Shown: positions 1-5,635 of the stretch, piece after piece
Layout: each line of letters starts with the position of its first letter
How positions within the stretch are numbered: position 1 is the stretch's first letter
Assembly (NCBI GenBank): GCA_025456105.1
Contig: JALOLG010000139.1
Coordinates: 1 to 5,635 of the forward strand
Reading direction: 5' to 3'
From: Ilumatobacteraceae bacterium
Lineage (GTDB): Bacteria; Actinomycetota; Acidimicrobiia; Acidimicrobiales; Ilumatobacteraceae
Length of the DNA stretch: 5,635 nucleotides
Notes under the pieces: model-generated
Databases searched by the model: none
What the model saw: the letters and a program-made list of their open reading frames with translations, nothing else
What the model was told of the DNA's origin: nothing
Translations under genes and position numbers: made by a program

Positions 1-185
1 CTACGCCGAGTACTCAGCCGGGGTGCGAGCCGAGTACGGGCACCTCGACGACGACACGTGGCGGATCGGCCGGTCGGCCGTGCTGCGGTCGTTGCTCGCG
101 CGCCCAGCGCTGTTCGTCACCGCAGGCGGCATCGAGCGCTTCGAGCACACCGCACGAGCCAATCTGACCGCCGAGCTGGCGGCGC

Positions 186-202
<17 letters not shown>
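1..202 (+). CDS. HD-superfamily metal-dependent phosphohydrolase-like protein, C-terminal fragment
   Basis: The gene is cut by the left edge. The open frame begins at position 2 and ends at the TGA at 200-202, giving 66 residues (YAEYSAGVRAEYGHLDDD... to ...LAALSAGG). The pattern YxxYxxxVRxEYxHLDDxxWRxGRxxVLRxLLARPxLF, followed by an aromatic and acidic helix and ANLxxELAAL, matches my memory of the C-terminal end of COG4339-type 'predicted metal-dependent HD superfamily phosphohydrolase' proteins. The HD metal-binding motifs would lie upstream, outside the window, so catalytic competence cannot be judged. Members of this family lack a well-established substrate. The last 17 bases overlap the end of the convergent malic enzyme gene, leaving no room for a terminator between them. 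Family assignment rests on the C-terminal helices only, so it is moderately sure; that the frame is coding is more certain. Confidence 0.6.
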
Positions 203-1574
<1,372 letters not shown>

Positions 1575-1578
1575 GGGG

Positions 1579-1585
1579 CTCCTCC
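1579..1585 (-). promoter_or_regulatory. Ribosome binding site of the malic enzyme gene
   Basis: On the minus strand the sequence GGAGGAG is followed by CCCC and then the ATG at 1574. GGAGG sits 6 nt, and AGGAG 4 nt, before the start codon. It is the strongest Shine-Dalgarno match in the window, and it decides this start over the longer open frame that reaches 1934. Confidence 0.8.
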
Positions 1586-1615
1586 AGGTGACGGGACGTG
1601 ACACCGGAGCGAGCT

Positions 1616-1643
1616 GCCACCGGCGCCGGGAACGGGCGGTGGC
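1616..1643. repeat. Inverted repeat in the malic enzyme leader
   Basis: GCCACCG (1616-1622) and CGGTGGC (1637-1643) are perfect 7-bp arms around a 14-nt loop, some 40-70 nt upstream of the malic enzyme ATG. If the transcript starts farther upstream, the RNA could form a leader stem-loop. There is no T-tract on either strand, so it is not a classical terminator. In DNA this GC-rich such repeats arise often by chance. Confidence 0.25.
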
Positions 1644-1647
1644 GGGT

Positions 1648-1664
1648 GCGCTCAGCGTGAGCGC
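1648..1664. repeat. Short stem-loop at the end of the small minus-strand ORF
   Basis: GCGCTCA (1648-1654), loop GCG, TGAGCGC (1658-1664) give a perfect 7-bp stem with a 3-nt loop. The TGA stop of the possible 44-aa ORF (1652-1654 read on the minus strand) lies inside the stem. The stem-loop sits between that ORF and the malic enzyme leader. No U-run follows on either strand, so any terminator or attenuator role is only a possibility. Confidence 0.3.
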
Positions 1665-1786
1665 TGGGCTCGCCGACCCCGCCGGACCCGTACCCGTGCG
1701 GGTACGGCGGTGGGAGCGGCGGCTGCGGCCGCGATCGCGCCGGCGATGGCGACGGTGATCACGGCGACGAGCACATGGGCGAGCAT
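1652..1786 (-). CDS. Possible small membrane peptide, 44 aa
   Basis: A short frame beginning MLAHVLVAVITVAIAGAI. Residues about 3-26 are continuously hydrophobic and alanine-rich, long enough for one membrane-spanning helix. The C-terminal third is strongly basic (ARVRVRRGRRAQRSR), suggesting an N-out/C-in single-span peptide by the positive-inside rule. GGAG lies 6 nt upstream of the ATG at 1784-1786. It fills most of the gap between the M20 gene start and the malic enzyme leader, ends 77 nt before the malic enzyme ATG in the same direction, and carries the 20-bp palindrome inside its frame. No family is recognised. Alanine- and arginine-rich peptides are easily produced by GC-rich non-coding DNA, so the case rests on the RBS, the clean hydrophobic-then-basic layout and the lack of a competing gene. 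An upstream in-frame ATG at 1853-1855 overlaps the M20 gene and seems less likely. Confidence 0.33.
   Translation of the reverse strand: MLAHVLVAVITVAIAGAIAAAAAAPTAVPARVRVRRGRRAQRSR
1688..1707. promoter_or_regulatory. Perfect 20-bp palindrome (operator-like) in the divergent region
   Basis: CCGTACCCG (1688-1696), a 2-nt centre TG, then CGGGTACGG (1699-1707): two perfect 9-bp arms, about two helical turns in all. This size and symmetry suit a dimeric helix-turn-helix repressor. Read as RNA, it could instead form an 8-bp stem with a 4-nt GTGC loop. It lies about 125 bp before the M20 start and about 115 bp before the malic enzyme start, so it could act on either side. No T-tract follows. Chance occurrence or a coding constraint from the small ORF cannot be excluded. 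Confidence 0.4.
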
Positions 1787-1817
1787 AGGCCGCTCCAGGA
1801 CCGACCGCCACCCCGAG

Positions 1818-1823
1818 TACCGT
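1818..1823 (+). promoter_or_regulatory. Putative -10 element for leaderless transcription of the M20 operon
   Basis: TACCGT fits the actinobacterial TANNNT -10 pattern. Its last T is followed by 7 nt and then the GTG start codon at 1831, the spacing expected when the transcript begins at the start codon itself. This agrees with the absence of a recognisable Shine-Dalgarno sequence before that GTG. No convincing -35 hexamer is seen, which is common at such promoters. Confidence 0.45.
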
Positions 1824-1830
1824 CGATGCC

Positions 1831-3168
1831 GTGACCGACCAGCTGACCGGAGCATCCACCGAGCTGCTCCAGGCGCTCATCCGCAACCGGTGCGTCAACG
1901 ACGGCACCCCCGAGTCGGGCGAGGAGGTGCGCAACGCCGATCTGCTCCAGACCTACCTCGAAGGGGCCGGCCTCGACGTCGAGCGCTTCGAGTCGCGCCC
2001 CGGGCGCACCTCGATCGTGGCCCGCATCGAGGGCAGCGATCCCGAGGCACCGACGCTGTGCCTGTGCGGCCACACCGACGTCGTGCCCGTGACGCCGGAG
2101 GGGTGGTCGCGCGACCCGTTCGGGGGCGAGCTGGTGGCCGGCGAGGTGTGGGGCCGCGGTGCCGTCGACATGCTCAACCTCACGGCGTCGATGGCGGTCG
2201 CGTTCAAGCACCTCGCCCTGCACGGACCGCGCCTGCGTGGCACCGTGGTCTTCTTCGGCGTGGCCGACGAGGAGGCGGGAGGCACCTGGGGTGCCGAGTG
2301 GATGCTCGACCACCACCCCGAGGCGGTGAGCTGCGACTACCTGCTCACCGAGATGGGCGGCTGGTCGATGGTGGGCCACGACGGGGTGCGCCGGGTCACC
2401 GTGAACGTGGGTGAGAAGGGGATCGCCTGGCGGCGGCTGCGCGTGCACGGCACACCGGGACACGGCTCCCGCCCGTACGCCACCGACAACGCACTCGTCA
2501 CCGCCGCCGAGGTGGTGCGCCGGCTCGCCGCGTTCCGCCCCGCGTCGCACGTGAGCGAGGCGTGGCGGGCGCAGGTGGGGGCGATGCCGCTCCCGCCCGA
2601 GCTGGCGGCTGCGCTCGTCGACGAGTCGCGGCTCTGGGACGTCCTGCCCACGCTCCCCGAGCCGATCGCCCGGACGTGCCACGCGATGACCCACACGACC
2701 ATCTCACCCAACGTGGCGCACGGCGGCACGAAGACCAACACGATCCCCGACGTCGTCGACCTCGACGTCGACATCCGCACCGTCCCGGGCGTGACCAACG
2801 ACGACGTCGACCGGATGCTCCACGAGATCCTCGGTGACCTCGCCCACCGGGTCGAGGTCTCGAGGCTGCAGAGCTTCGAGGCCACCGAATCGCCGCGCGG
2901 CAACGAGCTGTGGGACACGCTGTCGAGCCGGGTGCAGGTGGCCTACCCGGGGGCCGAGCTCGTCCCCGGCGTGGTGGTGGGTGGCACCGACGCCCGGTTC
3001 TTCCGCGAGCGCGGCACGATCGCCTACGGGGCCGGGCTGTTCTCGCCGAGCATCGACGCGGCCTCGTTCGCCGACCGCTTCCACGGCAACGACGAGCGCA
3101 TCGACGTCGACAGCCTCGGCCTCACCACCGAGCTGTGGCTCGGCGTCACCGAGGAGCTCCTGCGATGA
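1831..3168 (+). CDS. M20 family metallopeptidase (ArgE/DapE/ACY1/CPG2 type)
   Basis: A 445-residue, apparently cytoplasmic zinc hydrolase that cleaves amide bonds of an N-acylated amino acid or small peptide; the exact substrate cannot be assigned. Visible M20 landmarks are CGHTDVVP with His81 and Asp83, GRGAVDM with bridging Asp113, ADEEAGG with general base Glu147 and metal ligand Glu148, TEMGG with Glu174, and the C-terminal ligand His418 in FHGNDER. A dimerisation domain is inserted at about 190-330, with HGTPGHGSRP at 206-215 carrying the conserved His211. Length and domain order are normal. The common Lys after DM is Leu here (DMLN), which seems a subfamily trait rather than damage. No signal peptide is seen. 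The GTG start has no Shine-Dalgarno sequence but sits 7 nt after a TACCGT -10 candidate, suggesting a leaderless mRNA. It is the first gene of a four-gene cluster, and its stop overlaps the next start as ATGA. ArgE, DapE or dipeptidase remain possible labels. Confidence 0.9.
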   Translation: MTDQLTGASTELLQALIRNRCVNDGTPESGEEVRNADLLQTYLEGAGLDVERFESRPGRTSIVARIEGSDPEAPTLCLCGHTDVVPVTPEGWSRDPFGGELVAGEVWGRGAVDMLNLTASMAVAFKHLALHGPRLRGTVVFFGVADEEAGGTWGAEWMLDHHPEAVSCDYLLTEMGGWSMVGHDGVRRVTVNVGEKGIAWRRLRVHGTPGHGSRPYATDNALVTAAEVVRRLAAFRPASHVSEAWRAQVGAMPLPPELAAALVDESRLWDVLPTLPEPIARTCHAMTHTTISPNVAHGGTKTNTIPDVVDLDVDIRTVPGVTNDDVDRMLHEILGDLAHRVEVSRLQSFEATESPRGNELWDTLSSRVQVAYPGAELVPGVVVGGTDARFFRERGTIAYGAGLFSPSIDAASFADRFHGNDERIDVDSLGLTTELWLGVTEELLR

Positions 3169-3437
3169 CCGACACCAGCCTCGATCGCGACCTCTCCGAG
3201 GAGCTGCGCACCGGCGAGCCGGCCGTGGCGCACATCGTCAAGACCGAGCCGGGCGAGTCCGCAGCCGCCAAGGTGCTGGAGGCCCGGATCATGGGCACCC
3301 CGCTCACCGCGCTGTGCGGGCACGTGTTCGTGCCGTCGCGCGATCCGAAGCAGCTGCCGGTCTGCCAGCCGTGCAAGGAGATCTACGACATGTACCGGGC
3401 CGTCAACGACGGTCTGCGCGACACCCCGAGCGACTGA
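3165..3437 (+). CDS. DUF3039 family small zinc-ribbon-like protein
   Basis: A 90-residue soluble protein. An acidic N-terminus is followed by AHIVKTEPGESAAAKVLEAR, then MGTPLTALCGHVFVPSRDPKQLPVCQPCKEIYD. The layout (G-x-P-x-x-ALCGxVFVPxxDPxxLPVCxxCKxIY) matches the DUF3039 family, found essentially in actinobacteria. Cys51, Cys67 and Cys70, with His23 or His53 as a possible fourth partner, could bind one zinc ion; that is inference. The function of the family is unknown to me. GAGGAG lies 8 nt before the ATG, inside the end of the M20 gene, and the start overlaps the M20 stop by 4 nt (ATGA), pointing to translational coupling. The stop in turn overlaps the Nudix ATG by one base (TGATG). Length is near the expected size for the family. 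Confidence 0.85.
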   Translation: MTDTSLDRDLSEELRTGEPAVAHIVKTEPGESAAAKVLEARIMGTPLTALCGHVFVPSRDPKQLPVCQPCKEIYDMYRAVNDGLRDTPSD

Positions 3438-3907
3438 TGCGCATCCGCCACGCCGTGCGGGCGATCGTGATCGATCCGGCCGACCGCATCCTGCTCGTGC
3501 GCTTCGAGTTCCCCACGGCCACCGTGTGGGCGATGCCCGGCGGCGGGGTCGAGCCCGACGAGACGCCGCTCCAGGCGCTCCACCGGGAGCTGGCCGAGGA
3601 GCTCGGCCTGGTCGACGCGCCGATCGGACCGCACGTGTGGGACCGGCTCCACATCGTGCCGTTCGTCGACGGGCAGTGGGACGGCCAGCGCGACGAGTTC
3701 CACCTGGTGCGCGTGCCGGCGTTCGAGCCGCAGCCGCAGCTCTCCTGGGAGCAGCTGCGCGCCGAGAAGCTCCACGAGATGCGGTGGTGGACGATGGAGG
3801 AGATCGCGTCGTCGACCGTGCGCTTCGCACCGGCGTCACTCGCCCGTCACCTGCCGGGTCTGCTGGCCGGCGAGATCCCCGCCGAACCCATCGACGTCGG
3901 GGTGTGA
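3437..3907 (+). CDS. Nudix hydrolase
   Basis: A 156-residue cytoplasmic hydrolase of a nucleoside diphosphate linked to another moiety; the substrate is not predictable from sequence. The Nudix box GX5EX7REUXEEXGU is complete, from Gly36 to Leu58. Glu42, Arg50, Glu51, Glu54 and Glu55 are all in place, giving the Mg2+-binding helix. The strands before it (VRAIVIDPADRILLVRFEF, AMPGGG) and after it (WDGQRDEFHLVRV, then MRWWTMEEI) complete a single-domain fold. The tail EPIDVGV resembles those of actinobacterial Nudix proteins of similar length, so the protein appears intact. The ATG at 3437-3439 overlaps the DUF3039 stop by one base. There is no good separate Shine-Dalgarno sequence, so it is probably translated by re-initiation. 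A role in nucleotide-pool sanitation or NDP-sugar turnover is possible but not shown. Confidence 0.92.
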   Translation: MRIRHAVRAIVIDPADRILLVRFEFPTATVWAMPGGGVEPDETPLQALHRELAEELGLVDAPIGPHVWDRLHIVPFVDGQWDGQRDEFHLVRVPAFEPQPQLSWEQLRAEKLHEMRWWTMEEIASSTVRFAPASLARHLPGLLAGEIPAEPIDVGV

Positions 3908-3910
3908 CCG

Positions 3911-4360
3911 GTGGCGGATCAAGAGTCGGTCAAGTTCCCGCCACCGAGGGCCGATGCAACCGTCGTGGAGTCCACGTCCATCCGCATGCTGCTCGACCAC
4001 CTGGTGCGTGGCGTCGACGGCGTCGTGGGCGCGCTCCTGGCCACGGCCGACGGCTTCGTCGTGGCCGACCGGCTGCCCGGTGACGACTCCATCGACGCCT
4101 CCGGGCTCGCCGCGATGACCGCCGCCGCGCTCGGGCTGGCCGATCGCATGACGGGCACGGTGGCGTCCGGCACGACGCAGCTGGTCGTGATGCGGGCCCA
4201 GGCGAGCCAGGTGCTGCTCCACCGCGTGACGGGGGTGGGCGGGCTCGCCGTCCTCGCCACCGCCGAGGCCGACCTCGGTCGGGTCGGCACCGTGACGGCC
4301 GAGATCGTCAGCGGTCTGGAGCGGCTGGCGTCGACGTGGCGAACCACGCCGCCAACCTGA
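3911..4360 (+). CDS. Roadblock/LC7 domain protein
   Basis: A 149-residue soluble protein with a poorly conserved N-terminus of about 22 residues, then a Roadblock/LC7 (MglB-like) domain at about 24-142. Markers are the amphipathic helix MLLDHLVRGVDGVVGALLATADGF, the strand FVVADRLP, a small-residue helix DASGLAAMTAAALGLADRM, and the strands TQLVVMRAQ and GGLAVLATAEADLG. These domains form homodimers and often regulate small Ras-like GTPases; in many actinobacteria they occur in multi-gene 'conservon' clusters with a sensor-like ATPase, a DUF742 protein and a GTPase. None of those partners is in this window. The GTG at 3911 lies 3 nt after the Nudix stop, with only a weak GGGGTG upstream. The ATG at 3986-3988 would keep most of the domain but drop part of helix 1. 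The 3' end overlaps the convergent oleD gene by 53 bp. Confidence 0.85.
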   Translation: MADQESVKFPPPRADATVVESTSIRMLLDHLVRGVDGVVGALLATADGFVVADRLPGDDSIDASGLAAMTAAALGLADRMTGTVASGTTQLVVMRAQASQVLLHRVTGVGGLAVLATAEADLGRVGTVTAEIVSGLERLASTWRTTPPT

Positions 4361-5288
4361 CCAGCCCCTCGTCGATCGACACCGTCGGCGTCCAGCCCAG
4401 GTCGTCGCGCGCCGGGCGCGGGTCGAACCAGTGCGCCGTCCCGAGCTGCTCGGCCAGGAACCGGGTGAGTGGCGGCTCGTCGTCGCGCAGCCGCGGCCAG
4501 ACCCGCTCGACCACGCTGCCGACGCCTCGGGCCACACCGCCTGGCACCGACCGCAAGGTGGGGTGCACACCGGCAGCAGCGCAGATGCCGAGCACGAGCT
4601 CGCGGATCGGGCGCGGCTCGCCGTTGGCGATCACGTAGGCGCGACCGTGCGCGTCGGCGTCGAGGGCGGCGAGGTGGGCGTCGACCGCGTTGTCGAGGTA
4701 GGTGGTGTCGACGAGCGCCGTCCCGCCGCCGACGAGCGCGAGCCGACCGGTGCGGGCGCGCTCGACGATGCGACCGACGAGCTGGGTGTCGCCGGGGCCC
4801 CACACGAGGTGGGGGCGCACGACGACGACGGCGAGGTCGTCGCTGTCGGCGGACAGCGCGAGCGACTCGCCCATCGCCTTCGACTCGGCGTACCAGGCGC
4901 GACGGCGGCCGAGCACCGGCGGGTCGGCGGAGGCTCCGACGAGCGGCTCGCCGCCGTGCGCCACCGAGGGCGACGACACGTGCACGAGGCGGCCCACGTG
5001 GCGTCGGCGGGCCGCGGCGACGACGTTCGAGGTGCCGTCGACGTTGATCGCGCGGTAGTCGTCCCAGGTGCCGAGCACGCCGACCTTGGCGGCGGCGTGG
5101 ATCACGGCGTCGGCGCCCTCGATCGCCCGGTCGACGGCGCCGGGGTCGCGCACGTCGGCGAGCACCTGCTCGGCGTCGACCTCGGCCGGCGTGCGCTGGA
5201 GGCACACCACGTCGTCGCCGCGCTCGACCAGCGCCCGTGCGATCGAGCCGCCGAGCAGGCCGGAGGCGCCGGTGACGACGACCCTCAC
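4308..5288 (-). CDS. oleD: OleD-like 2-alkyl-3-oxoalkanoate reductase (NAD(P)-dependent epimerase/dehydratase fold)
   Basis: A 326-residue extended short-chain dehydrogenase, expected to reduce the beta-keto acid made by OleA to a 2-alkyl-3-hydroxyalkanoate in head-to-head olefin synthesis. The nucleotide-binding loop is VTGASGLLGG (Gly7, Gly10, Gly13), with Asp45 in ADVRDP and HAAA at 64-67. The catalytic residues are Ser105/Ser106 in HVSSPSV, Tyr133 and Lys137 in YAESK. Segments typical of OleD are AAKVGVLGTWDDYRAINVDGT, RPHLVWGPGD, VDTTYLDNAVDAH, and near the end PPLTRFLAEQLGTAHWFDP followed by DLGWTP. The GTG at 5286-5288 overlaps the oleC stop by 4 nt (GTGA); the Rossmann strand begins at the next residue, so this start is firm. 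Only a weak G-run (GGGGG, 6 nt upstream) serves as RBS, so coupling with oleC is likely. The C-terminal 17 codons overlap the Roadblock gene. A sterol- or lipid-type 3-beta-HSD-like reductase is the alternative, but the adjoining oleC argues for OleD. Confidence 0.84.
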   Translation of the reverse strand: MRVVVTGASGLLGGSIARALVERGDDVVCLQRTPAEVDAEQVLADVRDPGAVDRAIEGADAVIHAAAKVGVLGTWDDYRAINVDGTSNVVAAARRRHVGRLVHVSSPSVAHGGEPLVGASADPPVLGRRRAWYAESKAMGESLALSADSDDLAVVVVRPHLVWGPGDTQLVGRIVERARTGRLALVGGGTALVDTTYLDNAVDAHLAALDADAHGRAYVIANGEPRPIRELVLGICAAAGVHPTLRSVPGGVARGVGSVVERVWPRLRDDEPPLTRFLAEQLGTAHWFDPRPARDDLGWTPTVSIDEGLVRLAAWFATSTPAAPDR

Positions 5289-5635
5289 GGGCGGCCCCCG
5301 GCGAGCACGCGGTCGGCCCAGGCGGCGAGCTCGGTGCGGTCGATCTTGGCGTTGTGGCGGATGTCGACCGGCAGGGCGGGGCGCTGGAGCACCGCAGCGA
5401 CCGGGTGGTCGACGGCCGATCGGACCGGGGCGCTCCAGCACGACGATGAGCTGCTGGACACCGTGCGGGCCGACCCCCACCGCCGCGCTGCGGCTGACGC
5501 CGGTCACGGCCTCGACGGCCTGCTCGACCGGCACGGGCGTGACCGGGCCGGCCACGGTGTGCACGACGTGGACGACCCGGCCCTCCACCCACAGGCGGCC
5601 GTTCGCGTCGAGATGGCCGACGTCGCCGGTGCGGT
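5285..5635 (-). CDS. oleC: OleC-like AMP-forming beta-lactone synthetase, C-terminal part, with an apparent frameshift
   Basis: The gene runs in from the right edge; only its C-terminal subdomain is here. From 5633 to about 5430 the frame reads RTGDVGHLDANGRLWVEGR, then VHVVHTVAGPVTPVPVEQ and SAAVGVGPHGVQQLIVVLER. This is the A7 TGD motif and hinge of ANL-superfamily adenylating enzymes, in the form typical of OleC (GRLW.. GR.. H.V.T..GP..PVP.E). From about 5428 to the TGA at 5285-5287 the conserved sequence continues in a different frame: PVRSAVDHPVAAVLQRPALP, then VDIRHNAKIDRTELAAWA, including the A10 lysine of NAKIDR. An extra base in the G4 tract at 5427-5430 explains the switch. OleC converts a 2-alkyl-3-hydroxyalkanoate to a beta-lactone using ATP. 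Its stop overlaps the oleD start. Whether the gene is truly broken cannot be decided from one sequence. Confidence 0.77.
5427..5430. other. G4/C4 tract at the oleC reading-frame switch
   Basis: A run of four G (four C in the oleC sense) at the point where the conserved OleC sequence changes frame. Removing one base gives LERPVRSAVDHPV and restores an uninterrupted reading frame to the normal stop at 5285-5287. The exact indel site could be anywhere in about 5423-5440. Confidence 0.6.

Noticed and set aside
1616..1664. Rho-independent terminator or riboswitch between the small ORF and the malic enzyme gene
   Set aside because: The stems are short (7 bp), no T-run follows on either strand, and no known riboswitch core is recognised.
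1575..1934. Upstream extension of the malic enzyme frame to 1934 (582 aa)
   Set aside because: The added residues are arginine- and alanine-rich, run antisense to the M20 gene and show no domain; the GGAGGAG-ATG at 1574 precedes the ACT domain directly.
2191..2199. M20 motif GRGAVDML lacking the usual Lys after DM, read as loss of activity
   Set aside because: All metal ligands and the catalytic Glu147 are present; DMLN appears to be a subfamily variant.
1759..2694. Minus-strand open frame inside the M20 gene (311 aa)
   Set aside because: Antisense shadow of a gene with every M20 catalytic motif; it has no motif of its own.
2834..3436. Upstream extension of the Nudix frame into the M20 gene
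   Set aside because: The added part is low-complexity out-of-frame sequence; the Nudix fold begins at the ATG at 3437, which overlaps the preceding stop.
5415..5445. Programmed ribosomal frameshift in oleC
   Set aside because: There is a C4 tract, but no clear slippery heptamer, stop codon in the shift window or downstream hairpin; an indel or sequence error is simpler.
3919..5592. Minus-strand open frame of 557 aa spanning the Roadblock gene and oleD
   Set aside because: Arginine-rich out-of-frame reading of oleD and of the Roadblock antisense strand; the oleD frame carries the Rossmann and YxxxK motifs instead.

Overview
This is a strongly GC-rich bacterial window whose coding frames favour G or C at the third codon position. 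It most likely comes from an actinobacterium. The DUF3039 protein, the Nudix protein with its PxDVGV tail, the lone Roadblock protein and a likely leaderless GTG start all fit Actinomycetota. Placement closer than that (Acidimicrobiia-like, for example) would be a guess. No tRNA, rRNA, CRISPR array or mobile element is visible.

Layout, left to right. (1) Positions 1-202 (+): the last 66 codons of an HD-superfamily phosphohydrolase-like gene. (2) 186-1574 (-): a full-length ACT-domain malic enzyme, meeting the first gene tail to tail with a 17-bp overlap. (3) 1575-1830: the divergent control region. It holds a possible 44-aa membrane peptide gene (-), a perfect 20-bp palindrome, small stem-loops and a likely leaderless promoter for the next gene. 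(4) 1831-4360 (+): four closely packed genes, M20 metallopeptidase, DUF3039 zinc-ribbon-like protein, Nudix hydrolase and Roadblock/LC7 protein. They are joined by a 4-nt overlap, a 1-nt overlap and a 3-nt gap, so they are probably one transcript with coupled translation. (5) 4308-5635 (-): the end of an olefin (long-chain alkene) biosynthesis locus. oleD is complete, and the C-terminal end of oleC, an AMP-forming beta-lactone synthetase, enters from the right edge. oleD meets the Roadblock gene tail to tail with a 53-bp overlap.

The genes fall into three functional groups. The malic enzyme links malate to pyruvate and reduced nicotinamide cofactor. The M20-DUF3039-Nudix-Roadblock cluster has no evident shared pathway. 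OleC and OleD belong to the pathway that condenses two fatty acyl chains head to head (OleA), reduces the beta-keto acid (OleD), closes a beta-lactone (OleC) and decarboxylates it to a cis-alkene (OleB).

The most notable anomaly is in oleC. Its conserved sequence switches reading frame at a G4/C4 tract (5427-5430). As the sequence stands, the upstream oleC frame runs without a stop straight into oleD. This is either a one-base sequence error, a recent inactivating indel or, less likely, recoding. The rest of the window looks like ordinary chromosomal content; I see no convincing new system.
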